NCBI GenBank assembly: GCA_949471785.1
Contig: CASWRE010000009.1
Span: 1-64,000 of the forward strand
Length of the DNA: 64,000 nt
Reading direction: 5' to 3'
From: an uncultured Lachnospiraceae bacterium
GTDB lineage: Bacteria; Bacillota; Clostridia; Lachnospirales; Lachnospiraceae
Made by a program: the position numbers and the translations under genes. Below are positions 25,387 through 34,809 of the stretch, piece after piece. The notes under the pieces are model-generated. The model ran no database searches. It was not told where the DNA came from and saw only the letters and a program-made list of their open reading frames with translations. How positions within the stretch are numbered: the first letter of the stretch is position 1; the number at the start of each line of letters is the position of its first letter.

Positions 25387-26643
25387 TCAGCACAGCTTTC
25401 CGTACAGCTCCTTGGGCACGCTGGCCTTAACCCGCACCCCGTCGGCCAGATACTCCTCCTCAAAAAGCCGCCCATTTTTGCGGATAAGCTGCAAAAGAGA
25501 GCCGTCCGTATAAGGAAATACCCGCTCCAGCAGCACATGATCCTCATTGATCAACCGGCCCAGCGCCTCCCGGAACTTTTCAAGCCCCTGACCCGTCAGG
25601 GCGGAAATGTACAGGCAGCGTTCCGCCTTAAGATCACGGACGTGCTCCGGTTCCTCCATGCGGTCACATTTATTAAACAGAGTCAGCACTTTCTTCTCAT
25701 TGGCGCCCAGGCCGCGCAGCGTATCATAGACCACCCGCATCTGCATATCCAGCAAAGGATGAGAAATATCCGCCACATGGATAATGTAATCGGCATAACA
25801 GGCTTCCTCCAGGGTACTGCGGAAAGCCTCAATCAGATGATGAGGCAGCTTGTGTATGAATCCCACTGTATCCGTCAATAAAATCTGCTGCTTTCCCGGC
25901 AGTTCCAACATCCGGGTCGTAGGATCGAGAGTGGCAAAAAGCTTGTCTTCTTCCGGCACGCCGGCGCCGGTCAGACGGTTGAGCAGCGTGGATTTCCCGG
26001 CATTGGTATAACCGACAATGGCCGCGGTGGGTATATGGCTCTCCTTCCGCTGACTGCGAAGCAAATCTCTGTGCCGCTTCACATCCTCCAGCTCCGCTTT
26101 CAGATGGGAAATACGATTTTTGATCAGACGGCGGTCCATCTCCAGTTTTTTCTCACCGGGTCCCCGGGTACCGATACCGCCGCCCAGCCGGGAAAGAGAA
26201 TTGCGCATGCCCACCAGACGGGCGGCCCTGTAACGGAGCTGGGCCAGCTCCACCTGCAGTTTTCCCTCGCTGCTGGTGGCTCTTCCCGCAAAAATATCCA
26301 GAATCACCAGCGTGCGGTCCATCACCTTACACGCCAGCATCTGCTCCAGATTGTTAAGCTGCGCCGGAGACAGCTCGTCATCACAGACGATACCAGTGGC
26401 TCCCAGAGCCCACACCATCTGACGAATTTCTTCCACCTTCCCGCTGCCTACATAGGTAGCCGGGTTAATCCCCTCGGCCTGCTGCACCACCCGGCCCACG
26501 GTCTCGGCCCCCGCCGTCTTCACCAGCTCGCAAAGCTCACGCAGAGAATCCGCCATGGCAATCTCCTGCCGTCCGAACGTCACCTGCACGCCCACCAGAA
26601 TTACTCTCTCTGTCAATTCCTCTGTATTCCACGCTTCTGCCAT
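25387..26643 (-). CDS. hflX: ribosome-associated GTPase HflX
   Basis: A 418-residue GTPase that splits stalled or hibernating ribosomes. The N-terminal HflX domain includes GINPATYVGSGKVEEI and CDDELSPAQLNNLE; the glycine-rich SRLGGGIGTRGPGEKKLE linker is diagnostic. The G domain has G1 GYTNAGKSTLLN, G3 DTVGF and G4 NKCD. ATG at 26643 is chosen (GAGGGT upstream and family N-terminus); the frame is open to 26694. It begins seven bases after the TPR lipoprotein gene. Confidence 0.95.
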   Translation of the reverse strand: MAEAWNTEELTERVILVGVQVTFGRQEIAMADSLRELCELVKTAGAETVGRVVQQAEGINPATYVGSGKVEEIRQMVWALGATGIVCDDELSPAQLNNLEQMLACKVMDRTLVILDIFAGRATSSEGKLQVELAQLRYRAARLVGMRNSLSRLGGGIGTRGPGEKKLEMDRRLIKNRISHLKAELEDVKRHRDLLRSQRKESHIPTAAIVGYTNAGKSTLLNRLTGAGVPEEDKLFATLDPTTRMLELPGKQQILLTDTVGFIHKLPHHLIEAFRSTLEEACYADYIIHVADISHPLLDMQMRVVYDTLRGLGANEKKVLTLFNKCDRMEEPEHVRDLKAERCLYISALTGQGLEKFREALGRLINEDHVLLERVFPYTDGSLLQLIRKNGRLFEEEYLADGVRVKASVPKELYGKLC

Positions 26644-26650
26644 AATACCC

Positions 26651-27688
26651 TCATCTGCTCTGCAAAAACTGATACTCTCTCTTGGCCTCCTCATCTGTCG
26701 GATATTCTTTCAGATACTCTTCCATCAGACTTCTGGCCATTTCAAAATCTCTCTTATTCTCATAGATCACGATCCTGTTGAACATCAGGCTCTGCCGATC
26801 CTCATCAGCGGCAAAAGCAAGCCCTTTCTCCGTGTTGGACAGGGCCGCATCGTAATCGCCGTCCGCCATATCGCACAGAACCAGGCCATTGTAGGCAGAT
26901 GCCGAATCCAGATGACGATTCAGATAATCCTGATACAGACTTCTGGCGCTGGCCGTATCCTCCATGGCCAGATATACTTTCCCCAACAGCAGCCGTGAGG
27001 GATCGTCATCCGCGTTCACCGCCTCAACGAGCAGCTTCTGCGCCTGATCATAGTATCCCAAATAATAAGAAAACCATCCCTGATAATAATAGTCTTCTGT
27101 CTGTTTCGGCTGGGTCTGCAGCGCCTTTTCCAAAAATGATTCTCCGGTACTGTTCTGATCGTACTCCACACAGTCCCGGTATATATCCATATACAGAGAA
27201 TAGCGTCCATCCAGGGAAACGGCTTTCTCAAAATCTGCGGACGCCCTGTCGGCGTCCCCCTGTTCCAGATAAACATGGCCCCGGCGATAGTAGGCATCTG
27301 CCGTATGACTGTACTCCAGAAGCTGAGTATAGGCTTCGAGAGCCCTGTTCAGCTCACCGTACTCATCCGAAGCCGCCCCCAGAAAATACAGTACGTCAAT
27401 GGTAAAAGCATCGTTTTCGCTCTCCATGGTCTCCAGACTGCGGGAAAGCATCGTCATGGCCGAAGCATAGTCCCCGGTCTTATAATAGGCTATGCCAAGT
27501 CCCCGATAACTTTCCGCCTTCCGAGCCCCCCGGTCTGTCATTTTCTCAAAATACGAAATTGCCGTATCATAATCATCCGCTTCCATGGCAGCCATGCCCC
27601 GGTCATAATCATCCTCGCCCCCCCGGGCGCAGCCCGCCAGCAAAAGGCATATAATCGCCATGCAAAACAGAACCTTTATTCTTCTCAT
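26651..27688 (-). CDS. TPR-repeat lipoprotein
   Basis: A 345-residue lipoprotein: signal segment VLFCMAIICLLLAGC gives lipid attachment at the Cys, after which successive ~34-residue tetratricopeptide repeats fill the protein (for example YYKTGDYASAMTMLSRSLE, YYRRGHVYLEQGDADRASADFEKAV, YLGYYDQAQKLLVEAV). It would be a protein-binding scaffold on the outer face of the membrane. The ATG at 27688 (GGGGAG upstream) almost abuts the glmM stop, and hflX follows at seven bases, so glmM-TPR-hflX form a likely operon. Partner unknown. Confidence 0.87.
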   Translation of the reverse strand: MRRIKVLFCMAIICLLLAGCARGGEDDYDRGMAAMEADDYDTAISYFEKMTDRGARKAESYRGLGIAYYKTGDYASAMTMLSRSLETMESENDAFTIDVLYFLGAASDEYGELNRALEAYTQLLEYSHTADAYYRRGHVYLEQGDADRASADFEKAVSLDGRYSLYMDIYRDCVEYDQNSTGESFLEKALQTQPKQTEDYYYQGWFSYYLGYYDQAQKLLVEAVNADDDPSRLLLGKVYLAMEDTASARSLYQDYLNRHLDSASAYNGLVLCDMADGDYDAALSNTEKGLAFAADEDRQSLMFNRIVIYENKRDFEMARSLMEEYLKEYPTDEEAKREYQFLQSR

Positions 27689-27689
27689 A

Positions 27690-29042
27690 TTACACTCCCC
27701 GCCGCACCAGGCCTTCCCGCTCCAGTACCGCAATCACCTGATCCACACATCGGGCGCAGATCCCGTCCTCCGTGGCTTCCACCATGACGCGGATCACCGG
27801 CTCCGTACCGCTCTCTCTCACCAGGATGCGGCCGTCCTCGCCCAGATAGTCCGCTACTTTCTTCACTTCCGCCTGTACGGCCTCGTTCTCCCGGGCCGCT
27901 TTCTTATCCGCCACACGGACATTCTTCAAAAGCTGAGGATAGATGCGCACCTCGGAGGCCGCCGTGGCCAGCGTCGTTTTCTTCCGGGTCATGACCTCCA
28001 TAATCATCAGGGAAGTCAGGATACCGTCCCCGGTGGTGGCGTGCTTGCTGAAAATAATGTGGCCGGACTGTTCGCCGCCCAGGCTGTATCCGTTCGTCAC
28101 CATGTTTTCGTAAACATATTTATCTCCCACTGCCGTTTTCTCATAGCGGATGCCTTCTCTGTCGCAGGCTTTGTACAGGCCGATATTGGACATGACCGTG
28201 GTGACGATCGTGTCGTTGTTCAGCGCCCCTTTCTCCTTCATATACTTGCCGCAGATATAGAGAATAGCGTCGCCGTCCACTACCCGGCCGTTTTCATCCA
28301 CGGCGATACAGCGATCCGTGTCGCCGTCATAGGCAAAGCCGATGTCCAGTCCGTTCTCTTTCACATACTGCTGCAGCGTCCCGATATGGGTAGAGCCGCA
28401 GCCCTCATTGATGTTCGTTCCGTCGGGAGTATTGTGGATCACATACGTCTTGGCCCCCAGAGCGTCAAATACGCTCTTGGCGATGGACGAAGCGCTGCCG
28501 TTGGAGCAGTCCAGAGCCACCTTCCAGTTTTTGTATGAACGGGTGGGCAGGGAGATCAGATAACCGATATAGCGATTGCGCCCCGCCACAAAATCCACTG
28601 TCCGCCCGATATTTTCTTTCCGGGCAAAGGGAATCTCCGGCCCTTCCCCGTCAATATACGCCTCGATCTGAGCCTCCACACCGGCGTCCATCTTCTGTCC
28701 GCTGCCACTGATCAGCTTGATCCCGTTATCATAGAAAGGATTATGACTGGCGGAGATCATGATCCCACAATCAAACTCATCGGTACGCACCACGTAAGAC
28801 ACGCTGGGCGTCGTCGTCACATGGAGCAGATAAGCGTCCGCGCCGGAGGCTGTCAGGCCCGCCACCAGGGAATACTCAAACATATAACTGCTCCTTCTCG
28901 TGTCCTTTCCGATAACGATCTGCGCCCTGTGCTCCCTGCCGAAATACCAGCCCAGAAAACGCCCCACCTTGTACGCATGTTCCACTGTCAGATCCACATT
29001 GGCCTCCCCGCGGAAACCGTCTGTGCCAAAATACTTACCCAT
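27690..29042 (-). CDS. glmM: phosphoglucosamine mutase
   Basis: A 450-residue alpha-D-phosphohexomutase converting glucosamine-6-phosphate to glucosamine-1-phosphate for peptidoglycan synthesis. It starts MGKYFGTDGFRGEAN; the phosphoserine loop is ISASHNPFYDNGIK, the metal-binding loop DGDTDRC, the sugar-binding loop GGEQSGHI and the phosphate loop RESGTEP. Length is typical of GlmM rather than of larger phosphomannomutases. It heads the apparent glmM-TPR-hflX unit. Confidence 0.96.
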   Translation of the reverse strand: MGKYFGTDGFRGEANVDLTVEHAYKVGRFLGWYFGREHRAQIVIGKDTRRSSYMFEYSLVAGLTASGADAYLLHVTTTPSVSYVVRTDEFDCGIMISASHNPFYDNGIKLISGSGQKMDAGVEAQIEAYIDGEGPEIPFARKENIGRTVDFVAGRNRYIGYLISLPTRSYKNWKVALDCSNGSASSIAKSVFDALGAKTYVIHNTPDGTNINEGCGSTHIGTLQQYVKENGLDIGFAYDGDTDRCIAVDENGRVVDGDAILYICGKYMKEKGALNNDTIVTTVMSNIGLYKACDREGIRYEKTAVGDKYVYENMVTNGYSLGGEQSGHIIFSKHATTGDGILTSLMIMEVMTRKKTTLATAASEVRIYPQLLKNVRVADKKAARENEAVQAEVKKVADYLGEDGRILVRESGTEPVIRVMVEATEDGICARCVDQVIAVLEREGLVRRGV

Positions 29043-29738
29043 AAATGTATTCCTCCCATCCCGGACACACCACCGCGGCGGCAGGACAATACCTGCATTC
29101 CCACGGCAGAGACCGCGTCCTGTATATTATCATATGATACGAAAAACACCCTGTCAGCTATAAATTGCCGTAATTCTTACCTATTATAGTCGGACAGGCC
29201 GGATTCGTCAATAAAATTCCGTAACTGCGGAGGTTGCCGTGCAGAAGTTCAGCCCGGGACTTTGCATTTGCCGCGACGCAGAGCCAGTCCCTCAAGGCAA
29301 AGTCCGTAAGAACATGTATTTTTCTTCAAGCATCCCAAAAACCGATTGCGGCTCCCCAAAAACTATGGTACAGTGTTGCCTGAGCGTTATTCGAGAGAAA
29401 ATGCATCAGAGTTTTTTACTTTTTTACCTATTTCATGTGCAGACCCTGCAGAGGGCGGCAACATGTATAAGTTTCCATCCGCCATGCGGATCTTCTGATG
29501 TTTCTGACAGGACATACCGGATCATGATGCTTTTCCAAGTGATCCCTATCCCGTTCCTGTATCGTTTGCGTTCGCTTTTTATCCCCAAATACTCTAAATA
29601 ACAGAAAATGCCCGAAAAGCAGGGGACGCTTCGGTATTGTCCAATACACATTCCTTTTTCCGGCAGCCTTTGTGTGGCCGGACGGTCCGCATTGGGTCAT
29701 ACCCCGCGCCGTTTTATCGGGCGAGAAGGAGAAAAAGT
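29043..29738. other. 696-base divergent region without a recognised gene
   Basis: Both strands contain only ORFs that lack ribosome sites and family character. One perfect nine-base inverted repeat, GGACTTTGC (29257-29265) and GCAAAGTCC (29297-29305), would form a stem with a 31-base loop. Close to the ECF gene, CCGG-rich pairs occur around 29660-29685. I compared the region by eye with TPP, FMN, THF, cobalamin and S-box consensus cores and found no match. Confidence 0.5.
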
Positions 29739-30365
29739 ATGACAACTGACACAAAAACCATGACAGCCCCGTTTTCCGGCACCCACTATATGGTGGAGCT
29801 GGCCCTGATGGTGGCCATCATCCTGTTGATGTCCTTCACCCCTCTGGGCTACGTCCGCACCCCCGGCCTGTCCATCACACTGCTGACCATCCCTGTGGCG
29901 GTGGGCGCGATCATCCTCGGGCCCAAAGGCGGCGCGGTGTGCGGCGCAGCCTTCGGACTGACCAGCTTTTCCCAGTGTTTTACCACCGCTTTCGGTACTA
30001 TGATGCTTTCCATCAGCCCTGTAGGAACCTTTATTACCACCGTCGTGACCCGCACCCTTGAGGGATTTCTCTGCGGCCTGATCTTCTCGGCTCTGCATAA
30101 AAATATGAAAACCCGCAGATTCTCTTACTATATCGCCAGCCTGGCATGCCCGGTGCTGAATACGGTACTGTTTATGGGCTCTCTGGTCCTGTTTTTCTAC
30201 CATACCGACTACATCCAGAATATGGCTGCGGCCCTGGGCGCGGCCAATCCCTTTGTATTTGTGGTAGCCTTTGTGGGCCTGCAGGGCGCCGTTGAGGCCG
30301 CGGTGTGCTTCCTGGCAGCCAGCGTCATATCCAGGACTCTGGCAATTGCGCTGCGCAGATCCTGA
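29739..30365 (+). CDS. ECF-transporter substrate-binding (S) component
   Basis: A 208-residue membrane protein with about six hydrophobic segments. ALMVAIILLMSFTPLGYV and LGPKGGAVCGAAFGLTSF are the typical N-terminal helices of S-components, which bind a vitamin and dock on the shared EcfAAT module. The substrate is not clear; pantothenate-type and other vitamins are possible. The ATG at 29739 has AGAAGGAG at good spacing; an upstream frame to 29637 is not conserved. It is followed at 75 bases by a P1-family aminopeptidase gene on the same strand. Confidence 0.82.
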   Translation: MTTDTKTMTAPFSGTHYMVELALMVAIILLMSFTPLGYVRTPGLSITLLTIPVAVGAIILGPKGGAVCGAAFGLTSFSQCFTTAFGTMMLSISPVGTFITTVVTRTLEGFLCGLIFSALHKNMKTRRFSYYIASLACPVLNTVLFMGSLVLFFYHTDYIQNMAAALGAANPFVFVVAFVGLQGAVEAAVCFLAASVISRTLAIALRRS

Positions 30366-30440
30366 CAAAAGTACGAAAAAAAGGAGACTCTTGACTGCGC
30401 TGCGCAGACCCTGACAAAAGTACGAAAAAAGGAGACTCTT
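30348..30440 (+). repeat. tandem duplication carrying the gene end and ribosome site
   Basis: Two nearly identical 44-45 base units, 30348-30392 and 30397-30440, each read GCGCTGCGCAGA-YCCTGAC, AAAAGTACG, an A run, then GGAGACTCTT. Unit 1 contains the last codons and stop of the ECF gene; unit 2 supplies the ribosome site of the P1 peptidase gene. They differ by one base and by one A in the run. Confidence 0.9.
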
Positions 30441-31415
30441 ATGTCTGAATTTATGACAGAAATTTCCGCAGATAAAATAGAAAATCTACAGATCGGCCAC
30501 GCCGCCCTCGACGAGGCAAAAACCGGCGTAACCGTGCTGTATTTCCCGGCTGGGGCAAAGGTGGGCTGCGATATCAGCGGCGGCGGACCCGCGTCCCGGG
30601 AAACTCCGCTGACCATGCCCCTCACCGCGGACAACCCTGTCAACGCCATCGTTCTCTCCGGCGGCTCCGCCTATGGGCTGGCCGCCTCCGACGGTGTGAT
30701 GCGCTGTCTGGAGAAGCACGGCATCGGTTATGATACGGGAGCGGCCCTGGTCCCTCTGGTCTGCCAGTCCTGTATCTATGACCTGGGCTACGGCAGCGCC
30801 TCCGTCCGGCCCGATGCCGCCCTGGGCGAATGCGCCTGCGAGCGGGCCCTCGCGGGCACCGACGGCGGCTCCGGCAATATCGGCGGCGGGACCGGCGCCA
30901 CCGTGGGCAAGCTCTTCGGCATGGGCCGGGCCATGAAAGCAGGCCTGGGATTTTACGCCATACAGGCCGGCCCGCTGCAGATGGCCGCCCTGGTCATCGT
31001 AAACGCTCTGGGAGATATCTACGATCCGGCCACGGGCAGAAAAACAGCCGGGATGACGGACGAAAACCGCACCGGTTTCGCCGACACCCGGCAGGAATTG
31101 GCCAAACTGATGACCATGCATAATACTTTCACTGGCAACACCACCATCGGCGCCGTCGTCACCAATGCCGGTCTCTCCAAAGCCGCGATGGGAAAGGTGG
31201 CCTCCATGGCCCGCAGCGCCTATGGCCGCTGCATCAATCCGGCAGGCACCTTAGCCGACGGCGATACGATCTATGCCGCCAGTGTAGGCGGCGTTCCCGC
31301 AGATATCAATATAACAGGCGCCCTGGCTACCGAGGTGATGACTGCCGCCATCCAGAAAGCCGTGCTTTCCTCCCGGATTCCGGACAGCGAATATCTGCAG
31401 AATATCAATCGTTAA
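30441..31415 (+). CDS. P1-family (DmpA/BapA-type) aminopeptidase
   Basis: A 324-residue member of peptidase family P1 (S58), Ntn-hydrolase-like enzymes that self-cleave to free an N-terminal Ser/Thr nucleophile and remove N-terminal D-, L- or beta-amino acids. Typical segments are GGSAYGLAASDGVMRCLEKHG, GGGTGATVGK and the cleavage/nucleophile region NTFTGNTTIGAVVTNAGLSK. Translation starts after the second copy of a duplicated ribosome site. It is next to an ECF vitamin-transporter subunit, hinting at salvage of an amide- or beta-alanine-containing compound, which is only inference. Confidence 0.88.
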   Translation: MSEFMTEISADKIENLQIGHAALDEAKTGVTVLYFPAGAKVGCDISGGGPASRETPLTMPLTADNPVNAIVLSGGSAYGLAASDGVMRCLEKHGIGYDTGAALVPLVCQSCIYDLGYGSASVRPDAALGECACERALAGTDGGSGNIGGGTGATVGKLFGMGRAMKAGLGFYAIQAGPLQMAALVIVNALGDIYDPATGRKTAGMTDENRTGFADTRQELAKLMTMHNTFTGNTTIGAVVTNAGLSKAAMGKVASMARSAYGRCINPAGTLADGDTIYAASVGGVPADINITGALATEVMTAAIQKAVLSSRIPDSEYLQNINR

Positions 31416-31419
31416 CCCT

Positions 31420-33138
31420 CTACCCTCTGAAACGATCCAGACAGGCGTACAATTCCTGAATCCGCGGCCGCGCCAGCCCGCAGGGCACATAAGAGCCGCT
31501 GACGGCATCCCATCCTCTGGTATCCAGAGCCTTCATCATCTGCTCCACCGCCTGACGGACGGTCTTCTTGCCGTCAATCACCTGCTCCAGACCGTAGCGC
31601 AGCAGACAGGCCAGCGCGTCTGTCTGCTCATGGTCGGTGAGCTGCTCCAGATAACGCACATTGACGGTTTCCCGATCCAGGGAAAAGGATTCCAGGCCGG
31701 AAGCCTTTACCTTCATATGCTCATGGCGGTTCTCCCTGCCCCGCTGCCTGGCATCCCGGCGCTCCGACCGGCGATAGACAGGGTAAACCCTTTTAAAATC
31801 CGGTACCGCAAAGCCGGGAGCCTGTATCCGGGGCGCCGTGTGAGTCTCGCACAGCTCTTTCACCCGGGCCGTGATATCCACAGGACGATAACAGTCCATC
31901 ATCAACACCACATCAGCTATATGAAAGAAAGCGCCGGAGCTTCCCGCCACCAGTATGGTGGAAATATCCGCCTGTTCATAGAGATCCCTCGCCCGTTCCA
32001 GAAACGGGGTGATGGGTTCCTTCTCCCGCAAAATCACCTGCTGCATAAATTCGTCCCGCACCATAAAATTGGTAGCGGAGGTGTCTTCGTCAATTAGAAA
32101 CAGGCCTGTCCCTGCCTCCATCCCCTCAATCACAGCCGCTGCCTGGGAAGTACTGCCGCTGGCATCCTCGGTACTGAACACTTTCGTATCCTTCCCATTC
32201 GGCAGGTCATTGATAAACAGAGAAATATCCACGTCCCGCACGCTGCGGCCATCCTCGGCCCTGAGCTTCACCGCCGTATCATCGGTCAGCACAAATTCCC
32301 GGCCGTCCCCGGCGATATGATTGTACACACCGGACTGAATCGCTTCCAGAAGGGTAGATTTACCGTGATACCCGCCGCCCACGATCAGGGTAATACCCCG
32401 GGCCACGGCCATGCCGGTAATTTCTCCCCTGTGGGGCAGCGTAAACGTTCGCTCTAGGGTTTTCGGGGACGTAAAAGGCACGCTGCCTGCCATGGGCAGA
32501 TCCGATATGCCGCTCTTTCTGGGCAGCACCGCGCCGTTTGCCACGAAAGCCACCAGCCCCTCTTTCGCTAAAATCTTTCTGAGGGCCTCCTGATCCTCGG
32601 CCAGATGAACCGTCTCCTCCACCTTTTTCTTGTCCTGTCTCGCATACAAAAGACCGGATTCCACACACCGGGGCAGAAAATCAAAGAGAATTTTCTCCAT
32701 ATCCCCGGCATTCACCGACCGGCCAAAAGCGGGGAACCCCACGTGGAAACGGACGATCAGCTTCGTCTCCGTGATCTCACAGGCGCTGCGCTCCAGAATT
32801 TCCTGGCCGCAGCGGCTGATAGACAGCAGACCGCTTTTTCCCGACCCCTTGGCCTTGAAATTGTACCGCTCAAACTGCCCGGCCAGCCGTCTGGTGAGAT
32901 AATCCTGCAGCGCAATACGGGAACAGGCCTCTTTATAATAAGCGGCGGGAAACCCGTCCACTTTATGGAACAATTCCACATGGAGACTGGACGGAGAGGC
33001 AAAAGGATCTCCCTGCACATGATCGATACTCAATACATATCTGTCAAACTGCCACTGCCCGGCCAGGGATTTATAAGCCGGATAGCTCCTGTGGTCGATG
33101 GAACGCAACATGGTACGCAGTTCATTGGATGATTTCAT
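31420..33138 (-). CDS. predicted ABC-class ATPase (COG3044 family)
   Basis: A 572-residue cytoplasmic ATPase of the uncharacterised COG3044/DUF2791-like ABC-class group. The N-terminal ELRTMLRSIDHRSYPAYKSL and YVLSIDHVQGDPFASPS are hallmark segments; Walker A is IVGGGYHGKSTLLEAI near residue 265, an ABC-signature-like SGSTSQAA follows, and Walker B is GLFLIDEDTSATNF. Three lysine/arginine-rich tails near 470-490 (RRSERRDARQRGRENRHEH) are typical. No transporter domain is present. ATG at 33138 follows AAAGGAG. Role unknown in the family; nucleic-acid or RNA metabolism has been suggested for relatives. Confidence 0.87.
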   Translation of the reverse strand: MKSSNELRTMLRSIDHRSYPAYKSLAGQWQFDRYVLSIDHVQGDPFASPSSLHVELFHKVDGFPAAYYKEACSRIALQDYLTRRLAGQFERYNFKAKGSGKSGLLSISRCGQEILERSACEITETKLIVRFHVGFPAFGRSVNAGDMEKILFDFLPRCVESGLLYARQDKKKVEETVHLAEDQEALRKILAKEGLVAFVANGAVLPRKSGISDLPMAGSVPFTSPKTLERTFTLPHRGEITGMAVARGITLIVGGGYHGKSTLLEAIQSGVYNHIAGDGREFVLTDDTAVKLRAEDGRSVRDVDISLFINDLPNGKDTKVFSTEDASGSTSQAAAVIEGMEAGTGLFLIDEDTSATNFMVRDEFMQQVILREKEPITPFLERARDLYEQADISTILVAGSSGAFFHIADVVLMMDCYRPVDITARVKELCETHTAPRIQAPGFAVPDFKRVYPVYRRSERRDARQRGRENRHEHMKVKASGLESFSLDRETVNVRYLEQLTDHEQTDALACLLRYGLEQVIDGKKTVRQAVEQMMKALDTRGWDAVSGSYVPCGLARPRIQELYACLDRFRG

Positions 33139-33423
33139 ATTTTTCTCCTTTATCCGGCCGGACGCCGGTAAAGCATCCGGTCTGTTGTTTGTTTCGAAAA
33201 AAGTCCCACTGAATTATACACTCATAAAATAAAAATATCTACTGTAAAATGACTTTTCCGATCTCGCTCCCGTAAATCTGGTAATAATTCCGCCTGTCTA
33301 AACTGTTACTAAATCTGTATTGCTTTTCTCCCCGTGCCCAACGACATCCATCGGTTTTTATACGCATGAAGGAATTTTAAAACCCTGTATAGTATTATAT
33401 TGGGGTTTTCTAAACATAATTCT

Positions 33424-33930
33424 TTACCTTGCCACCGCCTGAATGACGCCGCAGCCGATCTTCTCGCCGGAATCGCCGGCTGGCTGAGTAGTAAAGTCGT
33501 CACGCAGCCTGTGAATAATCACAGATCTTCCCACAAGTTCCCTGATAGTCAGACGGTCATCAAAAAAGGCATTCCAGGCATAACCCCTGTCGGCAAATAA
33601 AGGCAGCAGATCTCCCGCATGCATCGGATGAGGCCTGCCCAGGGGATTATAATGCATCCCTGTTTCCGCAAACGGCGGCGTACAATCCCCTGACTCATGG
33701 ATATGCATGCCAAAGAAGCCCGTGCCGTCGCCATCTTGTACAGGGGGAAGTCCCGTTACCTCGGCGGACACCAGTATGCCGCCATAAGAAGTCTCATAGA
33801 ATTTTACCATGCCTTCCAATCCGGGATAATCCGCGTTCCCGACCAGAGACGCGGTAGCTGCGGGCAGATAACTCTCCAGCGCCATGGCAAAATAATCGGA
33901 CAGATTCATAGACGAGTACCCAAGTCTCAT
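33424..33930 (-). CDS. Cu/Zn-type superoxide dismutase family protein
   Basis: A 168-residue SodC-like protein. Metal-ligand motifs are present: GMHIHESGDC (two His plus the disulfide Cys), HYNPLGRPHPMHAGD (bridging His, Zn His and Asp), and RSVIIHRLRDDFTTQPAGDSGEKIGCGVI split as HRLRDDF and GCGVI with the last Cu His and second Cys. No signal peptide is seen, unlike most periplasmic SodC. The start is uncertain: ATG at 33930 or at 33909, neither with a strong ribosome site. The protein could give oxidative protection or be a metal-binding relative; ligands look complete enough for activity. Confidence 0.82.
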   Translation of the reverse strand: MRLGYSSMNLSDYFAMALESYLPAATASLVGNADYPGLEGMVKFYETSYGGILVSAEVTGLPPVQDGDGTGFFGMHIHESGDCTPPFAETGMHYNPLGRPHPMHAGDLLPLFADRGYAWNAFFDDRLTIRELVGRSVIIHRLRDDFTTQPAGDSGEKIGCGVIQAVAR

Positions 33931-33951
33931 TTTACTTATAGTCTATGCAAA

Positions 33952-33992
33952 AAAACACAAAATGCCTGCCGCCGGCAGGCATTTTGTGTTTT
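33952..33992 (-). terminator. strong terminator after the Ig-like protein gene
   Basis: Nineteen-base perfect arms (33952-33970, 33974-33992) with a three-base loop; the stem core is ATGCCTGCC/GGCAGGCAT and its ends are A- and T-rich, so it can work in either direction. The arm overlaps the stop codon at 33991-33993. Confidence 0.9.
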
Positions 33993-34707
33993 ATAACCAC
34001 TGATAACACGTTACTGTTTTACTGTCTTTCATCACGCGAAGACGGATGCGTTTACCTTTTTTCTCATAATTCCGCCATTCGCCCCAGTCATAGGCATCCG
34101 TTTTTTTCTTCTTAAACCCTTTCTTCAGCAGCTTCTTTTCCGCCGCGTCTATTTTATCTCCCAATCGCACGCCGTACAGCGTCACATTTTTGCGTTCGTC
34201 GTTCTGAAGCATGATCGGCTTTTTCGTTTTCCTGCTTACTCTCACAAAGAAACTGTTGGAATCAGTTTTTGTGCTGACATACAGATCATCCGTGGTACTT
34301 CCGGCCGGATCATCGGTCTTTCTCTTCATTTTACCCAGCGCTTTTTTCAGCTTGTCAAAATTTTTGTTAAAATACTTGGACAGCTCAACAGACTTTTTCA
34401 CCGTCACCTTGCATTTCAGAGTCTTTTTTCCCACCTTTACTTTGATGGTGCAGGTTCCCGCTTTTTTCGCTTTGACTTTTCCGGCCCCACTGACCGTAGC
34501 CACCGAAGGCTTACTGCTTTTGAAGGAAGGTTTCGCTTTCGTTCCTTTCACCTTGAGCGACGCGCTATCGCCGACATACAGCGTCATCTTAGATTTGTTC
34601 AATGAAGGAGCGGCCTCCACCCGCCCTGCCGATGCCAGGCATATGCCCAGAACCAGCGCCAGACAGAACGCCAGTGTCCTGCCCGTTTTGACTATACCTT
34701 TCGTCAT
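33991..34707 (-). CDS. secreted protein with bacterial Ig-like (BIG_2) domain
   Basis: A 238-residue exported protein. A signal peptide (GRTLAFCLALVLGICLASAGRVEA, cleavage near AxA) is followed by one BIG_2 domain at residues ~35-110 (LNKSKMTLYVGDSASLKVKG, SSKPSVATVSGAGKVKAKKAG, TIKVKV) and a ~125-residue uncharacterised Lys-rich basic C-terminal part. Such domains give cell-surface adhesion. The ATG at 34707 has GGAGGT seven bases upstream; the longer frame to 34761 lacks a ribosome site. A strong terminator follows at once. Confidence 0.85.
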   Translation of the reverse strand: MTKGIVKTGRTLAFCLALVLGICLASAGRVEAAPSLNKSKMTLYVGDSASLKVKGTKAKPSFKSSKPSVATVSGAGKVKAKKAGTCTIKVKVGKKTLKCKVTVKKSVELSKYFNKNFDKLKKALGKMKRKTDDPAGSTTDDLYVSTKTDSNSFFVRVSRKTKKPIMLQNDERKNVTLYGVRLGDKIDAAEKKLLKKGFKKKKTDAYDWGEWRNYEKKGKRIRLRVMKDSKTVTCYQWL

Positions 34708-34809
34708 TTTCTCTACCTCCTTTATTTTCCTGCAGACAGACATCCTGTCCGCTGCCCCCATTATACTCTATCCGCCTCCGCATAACAATCCCGATTTTAT
34801 ATTCTGACG

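Noticed and set aside
29239..29601. Plus-strand frame of 120 codons in the ECF leader
   Set aside because: No ribosome site, composition unlike protein, no family; treated as non-coding.
29640..29738. Possible riboswitch before the ECF gene
   Set aside because: No TPP, FMN, THF, cobalamin or S-box core was recognised by eye.
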